Shown here piece by piece: positions 6,821 to 14,146 of a stretch of DNA of 41,776 bases (its first letter is position 1; every line of letters begins with the position of its first letter). The translations under genes were made by a program, and so were the position numbers. Under the pieces are notes generated by a model, which had not been told where the DNA came from, made no database searches, and was given only the letters and a program-made list of their open reading frames with translations. The DNA is taken from IMG/VR virus record IMGVR_UViG_3300033551_000257, positions 1-41,776 of that record. One strand, 5' to 3'. The stretch comes from a virus.

Positions 6821-7434
6821 TCCAACTCGTCGAAGGCACAATGCACCCCGCGTTTTCGCTGACCTGCCTGGAGGAGGAGCGTGACTTCAGGGAGCGGTAC
6901 TGGAAGGTCCGCGAAGGAGACGTCGTGGTCGATGCGGGCGCGTCGTACGGGGCCTACACGCTCACGGCGCTGGATGCCGGCGCGTCCTTCGTCTTTGCGT
7001 TCGAACCGGAGCCGAGCATCGCGGAAGACCTGCGGCGGAACCTTGCGGCGAACGGCTGGGAGGACCGGTGTGCAGTGGTCGACTCGGCGCTGTGGGACTG
7101 CCCGGCCGTGGTCGATATGAAGGACTACGCGCCGCACTGGCCAGCCCAGACCATCACGCGCGGCTACCCTGCGGCACGGCTGGACGACATGGTCGGTACG
7201 ATGTCCCGCCTCGACTGGTTCAAGCTGGACGTTGAGGGTGCCGAACTGCAAGCGCTGCGTGGCGCCGAGGACCTGCTGACCCGGCTCAAGCCGCGCGTCA
7301 TCGTCGAGTCGCACACGTTCCTTGACCCGGAGCTGACCGACAAGTGCCGCGCCATTCTGGCCGGCTACGGCTACAACACGTTCGAAGTGGTGCCGCGCGA
7401 CCCGTGCGAGATGCTGATTGCGAGGCCCCGATGA
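6817..7434 (+). CDS. FkbM-family methyltransferase, 205 aa
   Basis: It carries the FkbM signature: VVVDAGASYGAYTLTAL (SAM site, about residues 31-47), FAFEPEPSIAEDLRRNL and the FKLDVEGAELQALRGAE block near residue 130, ending with RVIVESH. Members O-methylate polyketides, glycans and other substrates. In a run of glycosyltransferases the likely substrate is a sugar hydroxyl. The ATG at 6817 overlaps the previous stop (ATGA). The length of about 205 residues is normal for a compact member. Confidence 0.87.
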   Translation: MIQLVEGTMHPAFSLTCLEEERDFRERYWKVREGDVVVDAGASYGAYTLTALDAGASFVFAFEPEPSIAEDLRRNLAANGWEDRCAVVDSALWDCPAVVDMKDYAPHWPAQTITRGYPAARLDDMVGTMSRLDWFKLDVEGAELQALRGAEDLLTRLKPRVIVESHTFLDPELTDKCRAILAGYGYNTFEVVPRDPCEMLIARPR

Positions 7435-8537
7435 GAATCGCTCTCATCGCCTCGCACGCATGGCCGCTCCCCTCTCCGGCCCGGACCGGTGACAGCCAGA
7501 TACTGCTCGACCTGTCCCGCTCGCTTGTGGAGATGGGGCATCAGGTCGACCTGTTTGCACCGGATGGCACCGTGGCGCCGGACGGTGTCGACCTGCGGAC
7601 GATGCCGTCCACTCCGAGCCGGTTCGAAGCGACGCCGAGCGCAAAGGACGCTGAGCTTTGTGCGCTGTGGCAGATGGCGCCGTGGTTTGAAGCTGCCGAC
7701 GTTATCCACGACTGCTCCGTTGAGAAGAGTTTCCACTCAGCATTCCCGCGCAGATCCCTCTGCACCATCTGGGGCGGCCCATGGCGCCACGCTCACCCGC
7801 CCCGCAACGTCGTGGCCCAGTCCCACGCTCAACGCGACCGTCTGCTCCGAGGCGCAACGGACTACGAAGGCACGGACACGCCGGAGATGGGCGGGCCGAA
7901 CGGGACGCCGCTGAAGGACTGCCGGGTGGTCTGGAACGGCATCGACACGGAGGCATACGAGCCGACCGGGAAGGGCAAGCAAGACTTCTTCTTGATGCTT
8001 GGCCGCTGGCATCCGGTCCGCGGCATAGAGCAGGGCATCGAGCTGGCCAAAGCGACCGGCATCAACCTGCTCATCGCCGGCACGGACCCAGTAGAGGACC
8101 ATCCGGCGCAGGCCGAGTACGCGCGCAGAATCTGCGAACTGGTCCGCGGCCACGACAACATCAGCGTTGAGTTCCTGCCGCCCGACCCGGAGCACCATCA
8201 GCGGAAGGTCGAGCTGTACAGCGACGCGAAGGCGCTCTTGTTCTTGCCGCAGTTCCAGGAGCCGTTCGGGCTGTCGCAGATTGAGGCGATGGCGTGCGGG
8301 ACGGCTGTGATCGCGCCGGACATTGGTAGCTGCAAGGAGGTCCTGGGCGTGGTCGGCGTGGAGGAGGGTATCAAGACTCTGACCGAGCAAGTGGATGGTT
8401 TCCCGCTGGAGGACTTCATCGCGGTGCAGGGCAGAATCTGTCGGCAGCGCGCCTGCGAGGAGTTCGACCGGATGACCATGGCGGAGAACTACCTCGGTCT
8501 CTACTACGATGTTCTGAACGGAAAGGGCTGGGGCTGA
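7431..8537 (+). CDS. Glycosyltransferase family 4 (GT-B), 368 aa
   Basis: GT-B enzyme with an N-terminal acceptor fold (MRIALIASHAWPLPSP, QILLDLSRSLVEMGHQVDLF) and a C-terminal donor fold: FFLMLGRWHPVRGIEQGI, LLIAGTDP, then the E-X7-E region EPFGLSQIEAMACGTAVIAP. VVWNGIDTEAY marks the linker. Such enzymes retain the configuration of a nucleotide-activated sugar during transfer. The ATG at 7431 is chosen because it overlaps the FkbM stop; the preceding in-frame codons are not protein-like. TGATG couples it to the next glycosyltransferase. Donor and acceptor are unknown. Confidence 0.88.
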   Translation: MRIALIASHAWPLPSPARTGDSQILLDLSRSLVEMGHQVDLFAPDGTVAPDGVDLRTMPSTPSRFEATPSAKDAELCALWQMAPWFEAADVIHDCSVEKSFHSAFPRRSLCTIWGGPWRHAHPPRNVVAQSHAQRDRLLRGATDYEGTDTPEMGGPNGTPLKDCRVVWNGIDTEAYEPTGKGKQDFFLMLGRWHPVRGIEQGIELAKATGINLLIAGTDPVEDHPAQAEYARRICELVRGHDNISVEFLPPDPEHHQRKVELYSDAKALLFLPQFQEPFGLSQIEAMACGTAVIAPDIGSCKEVLGVVGVEEGIKTLTEQVDGFPLEDFIAVQGRICRQRACEEFDRMTMAENYLGLYYDVLNGKGWG

Positions 8538-9718
8538 TGCGCATCTGCCTGCTTTTTGACCCCTGGATGCTGTCCTTCCGCGGCTCGCTCGACCTCGACG
8601 GCTACCGAGACGACCCGCGCGGTCTGAGCGGCAGCGAGATGGCGGCGGTGCGACTGCTGGAGGAACTGGCCGCGACGCATGAGCGTGTTGCGCTATTCAC
8701 CAAGACAGAGCGCACGGAGGCGTGGTGTACCAGCGACACGACGGCTTCGTACATCGCCCCATGGGATGCTCGCCGTGGCGGCCCGCACATCGACTGCGAC
8801 GAGTGGGACATCGCCATCAGCATCAACTGCCCCGACCCGCTCCGCGACGTACGGGCAAAGTTCAAGGTCTGCTACGCGCTGCTCAACGACTGGACCTTCG
8901 CAAAGGCCGGCTTCGAGCAGCACGTGGACCTGTTCGCCTCGCCCAGCGCGCCCCATCTCGAGCAGGTCATGACCAACCCGGCATGGCGCCGTGTCGAGGT
9001 GACGCCGGAGCATCCGAACGGAAAGGCGCAGTACGAGCCAGATGCGGCCAAGTGGTGCGTCGTGCCGCTGGGATGTGACCCGGAGCGGTACCAGGGCGCC
9101 GCGAAGGTACCGGGCAGGGTCGTCTACTGCTCGTCACCCGACCGCGGCCTGCACCATCTGCTGCAGGGGTGGCCCGCCATCAAACGTGCCGTTCCGCACG
9201 CTCACCTGCGCATCTTCTACCGGCTCGAGCCGTGGCTGCGCGGCTTCGACCAGACGCCGTTCTACCCTCCGATCGAACCGCTGCGAGCCAGGGCGCTCTA
9301 CGTCGAGGAGGCTCTACGGCGCATGTCCGGGCCGGAGTGGAACATAACGGTCTGCGATTCGGTTTCACGTGCAACGATCGAGCGCGAGATGGCCGAGGCG
9401 GAAGTGCTGGCCTACCCCTGCGACACGACGACATGGTCCGAGGGGTTCAGCTGCACGGTGCTCGAGGCGTGCGCGGCGAGGGCGTGCCCGGTCATCACGG
9501 ATTGTGATGCGCTGGGGAGCATCTACGGCGGGGCACGGTACGTCAAGCGCTCAACTGAAGACTGGCAGCGCTACTGGCGAGAGGGCGTCATCGAGTGCTT
9601 GCGATTCGAGAAGGAACGCAAGGCGGTCAACAAATGGGCCGAGGCCTTTGCAAAGGAGCACACATGGCGACACACAGCAGAACGACTCATGGAGGCCATC
9701 CGTGAAAGAATGGGCTGA
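8537..9718 (+). CDS. Glycosyltransferase family 4 (GT-B), 393 aa
   Basis: GT-B transferase with LSGSEMAAVRLLEELA at the N-terminal nucleotide-fold helix, VYCSSPDRGLHHLLQGWP at the start of the donor domain and WSEGFSCTVLEACAARACPV as the E-X7-E signature. SSPDRGL plus the following WP..VP.A.L.(I/V)FY pattern is shared with the C-terminal half of the fusion at 3765-6152, so the two are probably duplicates. It starts by TGATG with the preceding gene; its end is overlapped by an HNH gene start at 9702. Substrates are unknown. Confidence 0.87.
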   Translation: MRICLLFDPWMLSFRGSLDLDGYRDDPRGLSGSEMAAVRLLEELAATHERVALFTKTERTEAWCTSDTTASYIAPWDARRGGPHIDCDEWDIAISINCPDPLRDVRAKFKVCYALLNDWTFAKAGFEQHVDLFASPSAPHLEQVMTNPAWRRVEVTPEHPNGKAQYEPDAAKWCVVPLGCDPERYQGAAKVPGRVVYCSSPDRGLHHLLQGWPAIKRAVPHAHLRIFYRLEPWLRGFDQTPFYPPIEPLRARALYVEEALRRMSGPEWNITVCDSVSRATIEREMAEAEVLAYPCDTTTWSEGFSCTVLEACAARACPVITDCDALGSIYGGARYVKRSTEDWQRYWREGVIECLRFEKERKAVNKWAEAFAKEHTWRHTAERLMEAIRERMG

Positions 9719-10139
9719 AAGGTTCTGGGCAAAGGTCGACAAGCGCGGGCCCGACGAGTGCTGGCCGTGGGCAGCAGCGCTGAGCAACAGGGGATACGGT
9801 AAGTTCAGCATACCGAAGAACAGGTGGCTGCTGGCGCACCGCGTAGCGTGGCAGCTAACTCACGGGCTAATCCCGGAGGGGCAGATAGTGCGCCACAAGT
9901 GTGACAACCCTCTCTGCACCAACCCAGAGCACTTGGAGCTAGGTACGCACCAGGACAACTCTGACGACATGGCCAAGCGTCAGCGTCATGGGGCCAACGT
10001 GCGACTGAAGCCGGCAGTGGCGCGGGCAATCCGCGAGGCCGCAAAGACTGAGACAGGCCCGGCAGTGGCGCGCGCTTTCGGCGTTCACCCGGCGACCGTG
10101 TACCGGATTGCTAGTGGCAAGTACTGGAGGCATGCATGA
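9702..10139 (+). CDS. HNH endonuclease with C-terminal HTH, 145 aa
   Basis: Free-standing HNH homing-type endonuclease. FWAKVDKRGPDECWPW opens the fold, HRVAWQLTHGLIPEGQIV leads to the HNH site HKCDNPLCTNPEHLELGTH, and residues 105-140 form a helix-turn-helix (GPAVARAFGVHPATVYRI) for target binding. It starts at GTG 9702 inside the end of the glycosyltransferase and overlaps the cupin start (ATGA), so it is inserted neatly without breaking coupling. A second, related gene lies at 29015-29473 on the other strand. It is probably selfish and not part of the sugar pathway. Confidence 0.87.
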   Translation: MKEWAERFWAKVDKRGPDECWPWAAALSNRGYGKFSIPKNRWLLAHRVAWQLTHGLIPEGQIVRHKCDNPLCTNPEHLELGTHQDNSDDMAKRQRHGANVRLKPAVARAIREAAKTETGPAVARAFGVHPATVYRIASGKYWRHA

Positions 10140-10531
10140 ACAACAGCAGAGAAACTCATGGCGGAGATTCAATCACGCCTGGGCCAGACGTAAGCAACGC
10201 GGCTGGCACCATCCGGAACCTGAACGTCGCGGGCAACGTCTCGTACCTCGAGTGCAAGCCCGGTTCGCGCCGGTCGTCGCACTGGCACCGCTCGGACTGG
10301 CATTACCTGTACGTCATCTACGGCTACATGAACTACTACGAGCGGCCGGTGGGCAGCGACAGCAAGCCATCGTTCCGTCGCGTTGCGGCTGGCGAGATGG
10401 TGTTCACCGGGCCGAACGTCGAGCACTGGAGCGAGTTCCCGGTGATGACGGCCATGATCAGCGTCAGCCGGCTGCACCGGACGAACGAGCAGCATGAGGC
10501 CGACTTGGTCCGGGTGGGGTGGTTCGAATGA
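10136..10531 (+). CDS. Cupin-fold protein, likely sugar-modifying or sugar-binding, 131 aa
   Basis: A single-domain beta-barrel cupin. The first cupin motif is visible as HWHRSDWHYLYVIYGYMNYYE (metal-type histidines HWH and the later H), and the second as AAGEMVFTGPNVEHWSEFP with H in NVEHW. Neighbours (RmlB-like dehydratase, C-methyltransferase, glycosyltransferases) suggest an RmlC-like or isomerase-type step on a keto-sugar. A generic small-molecule-binding cupin cannot be excluded. It is coupled upstream and downstream by ATGA overlaps. Confidence 0.75.
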   Translation: MNNSRETHGGDSITPGPDVSNAAGTIRNLNVAGNVSYLECKPGSRRSSHWHRSDWHYLYVIYGYMNYYERPVGSDSKPSFRRVAAGEMVFTGPNVEHWSEFPVMTAMISVSRLHRTNEQHEADLVRVGWFE

Positions 10532-10707
10532 CGCCCGCTGCGGCAGCAGGATGGGCGGTAGCGTTCGTGATGACCTGCGCGTGGGCGTACGGGCTACATG
10601 CCCAGAACTACTGGAAGAAGGCGGCCGACACGTGGCGCAGTGCCGCTGTTCGCTGGGAGCGCGCCTCCAACAAATGGGAGCAGGTAGCTCGGGAGCTTGG
10701 AGGATGA
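10528..10707 (+). CDS. Small membrane-anchored helical protein, 59 aa
   Basis: The ATG at 10528 overlaps the cupin stop and the TGA overlaps the next ATG. Residues 1-25 form a hydrophobic N-terminal helix (AAAAGWAVAFVMTCAWAYGL), followed by a tryptophan-rich amphipathic helix (YWKKAADTWRSAAVRWERAS). It looks like an N-terminally anchored inner-membrane peptide. Its position inside the sugar cassette hints that it tethers enzymes to the membrane or acts on a lipid-linked glycan, but nothing in the sequence shows this. Confidence 0.6.
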   Translation: MTPAAAAGWAVAFVMTCAWAYGLHAQNYWKKAADTWRSAAVRWERASNKWEQVARELGG

Positions 10708-11906
10708 CCGACTTCCACATCCGCACCACATGCCGCTTGTGCCACTCGCCCGACCTCGAGCGGCTGCTGACGCTGAACGACACGCCGCTGGCGAATGAGC
10801 TGATGAAGTGGCCGGACGGTCTCGGCAATTTCCACCAAGACCGCTTCCCCCTCCATCTCGTCGGCTGCAAAGCGTGCGGCCACGTGCAGCTCCCCGTCGT
10901 GGTCGACCCGAAGCGGCTGTTCCCGCCGGACTACCCGTACCAGTCGGGGACGAGCCTAGCGTTTCACTCGCATCTCAAGGAGTTGGCATGGTCGCTGGTG
11001 GGCGAGGTTATCCCCCACTATCCGAAGAGGGGCCGCGTTCTCGACGTCGCGAGCAATGACGGGACATTCGTGTCCAAGCTCCGTGGCGCAGGGTTCAATG
11101 CGTACGGCGTCGACCCGTGCAGCCCCGAGGAGTTCGGCGTGCGGGCGTTCTTTACCGAGGAATGGGCAAGGGGCCAGGCCAGCAAGGTCGACTGCATCAC
11201 CGCCCTCAACGTTTTCGCCCACGTGGACGACCTCGACGACTTCACCCGCGGCGTAAGGACACTGCTCGAGCCGTGCGGGCTGTTCGTCGTCGAAGTCGGC
11301 TACCTGCCGGACGTCATCAAGCGCGACGCCTTCGACACCATCTACCACGAGCACGTCTCGTACCATCACCTGAGCCCGCTCGTCCGGTTCTTCCGCAAGC
11401 ACGGCATGACCATGGTCGACGCGCACCGCATCGACTCGCAGGGCGGCTCAGTGCGCATCTTCGTGCGGAACTGCAAGGACATGCACCGAGGCGGCGACGA
11501 TGGGCACAACGAGCCGAGCGCACGAATGCAAGACCTGCTCGACGAGGAGAGCCGCGCAGAACTCTGGGAAGGCGTGAGGCTGCTCGGCAACGTGCGAGCC
11601 GGTCAGGGTGTTCGAGGCTGGCGCGACTTCCTGAAGCTACGCGGTCCGTTCGTCTGCTACGGGGCGCCTGCCAAGCTCTGCACACTCATCCACGCGACGG
11701 ACCAGCCCGAGGCAATCGAGTACGTCGTGGACGACAACCCGAACAAGGTAGGCCGTTACGTGCCAGGAACGCGCATCCCCATCCTGCCCGTGTCGACGCT
11801 GTACGAGCGGAGGCCAAAGCGAGTGCTCATCACGGCGTGGAACTTCGCAGACGACATCAAGAAGCGGCACGCCGAGCTCGGCTGCGAATGGGTGGTGGGG
11901 CGATGA
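10704..11906 (+). CDS. Sugar C-methyltransferase (TylCIII/TcaB9-type), 400 aa
   Basis: Three-part layout of NDP-sugar C-methyltransferases. The N-terminal zinc site has C10-X2-C13 and C55-X2-C58 (CRLC, CKAC). The central SAM domain has VLDVASNDGTF at about 112-122 and the diagnostic YHEHVSYHH at 214-222. The C-terminal alpha/beta domain has YGAPAKLCTLIHA and VDDNPNKVGRYVPGT. Known members add a methyl to a carbon of a 4-keto-deoxysugar, giving branched sugars. The RmlB-like gene next door makes just that type of substrate. The ATG is coupled to the preceding stop, and the stop overlaps the dehydratase start. Confidence 0.88.
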   Translation: MTDFHIRTTCRLCHSPDLERLLTLNDTPLANELMKWPDGLGNFHQDRFPLHLVGCKACGHVQLPVVVDPKRLFPPDYPYQSGTSLAFHSHLKELAWSLVGEVIPHYPKRGRVLDVASNDGTFVSKLRGAGFNAYGVDPCSPEEFGVRAFFTEEWARGQASKVDCITALNVFAHVDDLDDFTRGVRTLLEPCGLFVVEVGYLPDVIKRDAFDTIYHEHVSYHHLSPLVRFFRKHGMTMVDAHRIDSQGGSVRIFVRNCKDMHRGGDDGHNEPSARMQDLLDEESRAELWEGVRLLGNVRAGQGVRGWRDFLKLRGPFVCYGAPAKLCTLIHATDQPEAIEYVVDDNPNKVGRYVPGTRIPILPVSTLYERRPKRVLITAWNFADDIKKRHAELGCEWVVGR

Positions 11907-12892
11907 CCAGCGTCCTCCTCACCGGCGGCGCCGGCTTCATCGGTAGCCACCTAGCCAGGTACATCCTGGAGCACACCGACTGGTCCGTCGTGGTCCTGGA
12001 CCGGCTCGACCCGGCCGGAGACCAGCGCAGGCTAGCCCCACTCGTCGAGCGCTTCCCGCGTCGCATGGGCATCGTCTGGCACGACCTACGCGCTGCCATC
12101 AACCCGGACCGGCTCAGGTCGTACGGTGACTTCCGCTACGTCGCGCACCTGGCGGCCGGCTCCCACGTCGACCGCTCCGTACGAGACCCGGTCGGCTTCG
12201 TGATGGACAACGTGCTCGGGACGGCGCATCTGCTCGAGTACGTCCGGCAGCACCAGCCGCACTGCGAGAAGGCGCTCTACTTCAGCACCGACGAGGTGTT
12301 CGGGCCGGCTGCAGAGGGCGAGGTGTTCGACGAGCTGGCGCGTTTCAACCCGGAGAACCCGTACGCCGCGAGCAAGGCCGGCGGGGAAGCCCTGTGCCCT
12401 GCCTACGCAGCCCAATACGGGATGCCGCTGGTAGTCTCGCACTGCTCGAACGCATACGGCCCGATGCAGGACCGAGAGAAGTTCATCCCACTCGCCGCCG
12501 AGAAGATTCGCACCGAGCAACTGGTCCAGATACATGCTCGAGCAGGCAAGCCATCGAGCCGACTCTACATCCACGTGGACGACGTGAGCCGAGCCGTCCT
12601 GACCATCTTGACCAAGGGCGGCGTCATCCACGACCCGAACAGCGGCCGGTACAACATCGTAGCCGCCGAGGAACTCAGCAACCTGCTCGTGGCCGAGATG
12701 ATTGCCGACGCCCTGGGCAAGCCGCTACGCGCCGAGCTGGTCGAGAACCCGCCGAACCGACCGAAGCCGGACATGCGCTACGCGCTCAGCGGTCAGCGGC
12801 TCGAAGCGCTCGGATGGGCCCCCGAAGTGCCGTTCGACGCTGGGCTACGCGATGCGCTCGGGCTGTACGAGATACAGCACCACCACGTCTAG
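11903..12892 (+). CDS. rmlB: NDP-hexose 4,6-dehydratase (RmlB-like extended SDR), 329 aa
   Basis: Extended short-chain dehydrogenase. NAD-binding GGAGFIG is at 8-14, then HLAAGSHVDRSVRDP, the catalytic FSTDEVFG block (Thr-Asp-Glu triad of dehydratases), NPYAASK (Tyr-X3-Lys) and HCSNAYGP. These are hallmarks of dTDP-glucose 4,6-dehydratase, which makes the 4-keto-6-deoxy intermediate of most deoxysugars. The ATG at 11903 overlaps the C-methyltransferase stop. It is the last gene of the sugar operon; no nucleotidyltransferase or ketoreductase is nearby, so the host must supply the activated sugar. The gene symbol reflects family similarity. Confidence 0.87.
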   Translation: MTSVLLTGGAGFIGSHLARYILEHTDWSVVVLDRLDPAGDQRRLAPLVERFPRRMGIVWHDLRAAINPDRLRSYGDFRYVAHLAAGSHVDRSVRDPVGFVMDNVLGTAHLLEYVRQHQPHCEKALYFSTDEVFGPAAEGEVFDELARFNPENPYAASKAGGEALCPAYAAQYGMPLVVSHCSNAYGPMQDREKFIPLAAEKIRTEQLVQIHARAGKPSSRLYIHVDDVSRAVLTILTKGGVIHDPNSGRYNIVAAEELSNLLVAEMIADALGKPLRAELVENPPNRPKPDMRYALSGQRLEALGWAPEVPFDAGLRDALGLYEIQHHHV

Positions 12893-12893
12893 G

Positions 12894-13228
12894 TCACTCG
12901 AAGACGCCGCGACAGCTGGCGGGCAGCGGCAGGCCCGTCACCGAGTCGAATTGCGCGCATGGCGTCGAGGCGAACTCGGACTCGCAGACGTCCGGGTTGC
13001 CCGTTACCTTGGTGATGCGGCTGCAGTCGAGCGCTTTGCCGGAAGCCTGAAACGCAGTTGGAGACGTAGGTGCTGCGGTCGGCCCTCGGCGATGTACCCT
13101 GTCTCGACCGCGCAGTTGGCGTTCGTCTGGCACACCGACTGGCCCAGTTCGGAGCATCGGGTGGACGGGTCTACCTCGTCGTCTCCGCCGCAACCTGTCA
13201 GGGCTGCGATGAGCAACCAGCGCCGCAT
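12894..13228 (-). pseudogene. Frameshifted lipoprotein gene (moron-like), would encode 110 aa
   Basis: The minus-strand ATG at 13228 opens a lipoprotein: MRRWLLIAALTGCGG, with a short signal peptide, lipobox LTGC and acidic GGDDE after the lipidated Cys. The frame runs to YIAEG and then loses sense. Sense resumes in a second frame as TYVSNCVSGFRQ and in a third as ALDCSRITKVTG through CRGVFE and the TGA at 12894. Removing one base in GGCCG and one in CAAAG restores an unbroken 110-codon frame with evenly spaced cysteines. It is either a decayed gene or two assembly indels. It is opposite to all neighbours and has its own promoter, as expected for a moron gene. Outer-membrane lipoproteins of prophages often block reinfection; that role is inferred. 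Confidence 0.72.
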
Positions 13229-13257
13229 CCCGCTCAGGTAACCACGCGCCCGACCCC

Positions 13258-13285
13258 ATTGCAAAGATTTCAACGGGGCTGTCAA
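13258..13285 (-). promoter_or_regulatory. Candidate sigma-70 promoter for the lipoprotein gene
   Basis: On the minus strand a perfect TTGACA (13285-13280) is followed after 16 bases by TGCAAT (13263-13258, 4 of 6 consensus bases). The lipoprotein ATG lies 29 bases downstream. A private promoter facing against the operon is typical of a moron inserted between phage modules. Confidence 0.5.
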
Positions 13286-13309
13286 TACGCAGCGCATCAA
13301 ACAGGGGAG

Positions 13310-13339
13310 TTGACGCCTGGCCCTCTGACCGGGTATTTC
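13310..13339 (+). promoter_or_regulatory. Candidate rightward late promoter
   Basis: TTGACG at 13310-13315 and TATTTC at 13334-13339 are separated by 18 bases and face the terminase genes. The -35 is strong and the -10 weak, so an activator would be expected. The promoter is followed at once by the repeated ATGACCCACC element. Together with the leftward promoter at 13258-13285 it makes this a divergent control region. Confidence 0.35.
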
Positions 13340-13370
13340 ATGACCCACCATGGGTAAGAAATGACCCACC
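13340..13370 (+). repeat. Direct repeat ATGACCCACC, two copies 21 bp apart
   Basis: ATGACCCACC lies at 13340-13349 and 13361-13370, exactly two helical turns apart, with an inverted half (ATGGGT) between them. It precedes the small terminase gene and an alternating CG tract (13386-13396). It could bind a late activator, or be part of a packaging (cos/pac) recognition site, which usually lies near the small terminase gene. Confidence 0.45.
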
Positions 13371-13407
13371 CCATTCAATTCACACGCGCGCGCGCACGAG
13401 ACCGGCG

Positions 13408-13884
13408 TTGAATGAGACCGACCGGCACATCGATCGGATACTCGACCTCATCAGCAAGGGCGAGTGGGGGCCGTCGAAGCTGCGCGAGTACTGCCGACAG
13501 CACGGCACGAACTACAACACTGCTTGCGGCTACTCGTCGCAGGCGTGGCGCATCCACAAGAAGCTCAGGGGCGACGATGGCGAGTACCGAGAGCGGCTGC
13601 TCGCTAATCTCGACTACGCAGCTCGGTGGGCGCGCGAGCTCGACGACGTCAACGCCTACATCAAGGCGCAGGACTCGCAATCGAAGCTGCTTGTCCAGCA
13701 GCCAACGCCCGACACCGAGCGTGTCGACACGAACGAACTGAGGCGGCTCATCGAGGCCGCAGAGGCGAACGAGCATGCTACCGAGCCAGCAGATCAAACA
13801 GGAGCAGGCCGAAGCGATCAAGATCGCGGAGGAGAGCGCGAAGCCAAGGGGCGCGTCGAAGGCTTCGAAAGCAGCGACGATTGA
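13408..13884 (+). CDS. terS: Probable terminase small subunit, 158 aa
   Basis: First gene of the packaging module. Residues about 5-55 (RHIDRILDLISKGEWGPSKLREYC and YNTACGYSSQAWRIHKKLRG) form a helical DNA-binding head. Residues 60-115 are helical (RLLANLDYAARWARELDDVNAYIKAQ, ending TNELRRLIEAAEA) as in oligomerisation domains of small terminases. It probably recognises the packaging site and feeds DNA to the large subunit. The TTG at 13408 is taken as start; no ATG or GTG in frame nearby is better. The last 36 codons overlap the next gene in another frame and are rich in charged residues. The family call is from position and architecture, not from a clear sequence match. Confidence 0.6.
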   Translation: MNETDRHIDRILDLISKGEWGPSKLREYCRQHGTNYNTACGYSSQAWRIHKKLRGDDGEYRERLLANLDYAARWARELDDVNAYIKAQDSQSKLLVQQPTPDTERVDTNELRRLIEAAEANEHATEPADQTGAGRSDQDRGGEREAKGRVEGFESSDD

Positions 13885-14146
13885 GCTACCCGACGGCCGC
13901 GCACCGGACCTGACTGGTGGTGTCGAGGTCGCACAGCTGCGGTTCCCTGCCAACGTGATGATGGCGAACAGCTCGAGCAGCCTCGGGGTGGGCGCTCACT
14001 ACTCGAACAGCATGAGCATCAGCGGGCCCATTACGCGCCTCGTGATGATGCCGGGCGGCTTCGTCTACGGCGCAGTCGCAACGGGCCAGGGCGTGCGCTG
14101 GATCATCGCGTTCGCCTCGGGAATGACCGCGGAGCTCGTGCCATGA
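13775..14146 (+). CDS. Hypothetical phage structural or packaging protein, 123 aa
   Basis: The ATG at 13775 lies 110 bases inside the small-terminase gene, in another frame. The N-terminal 35 residues are a charged helix (PSQQIKQEQAEAIKIAEESAKP); the remainder is beta-rich with Gly/Ser turns (VMMANSSSSLGVGAHYSN, MMPGGFVYGAVATG). The overlap is long for this genome. Either both frames are used, or the terminase ends earlier and the frames are joined by an indel. The stop overlaps the start of the GroES-like gene (ATGA). No family is recognised. Confidence 0.55.
   Translation: MLPSQQIKQEQAEAIKIAEESAKPRGASKASKAATIELPDGRAPDLTGGVEVAQLRFPANVMMANSSSSLGVGAHYSNSMSISGPITRLVMMPGGFVYGAVATGQGVRWIIAFASGMTAELVP

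Noticed and set aside
11117-11902. Long N-terminal extension of the RmlB-like protein
   Set aside because: It is the out-of-frame reading of the C-methyltransferase gene, very Arg-rich; the NAD-binding fold starts right at ATG 11903.
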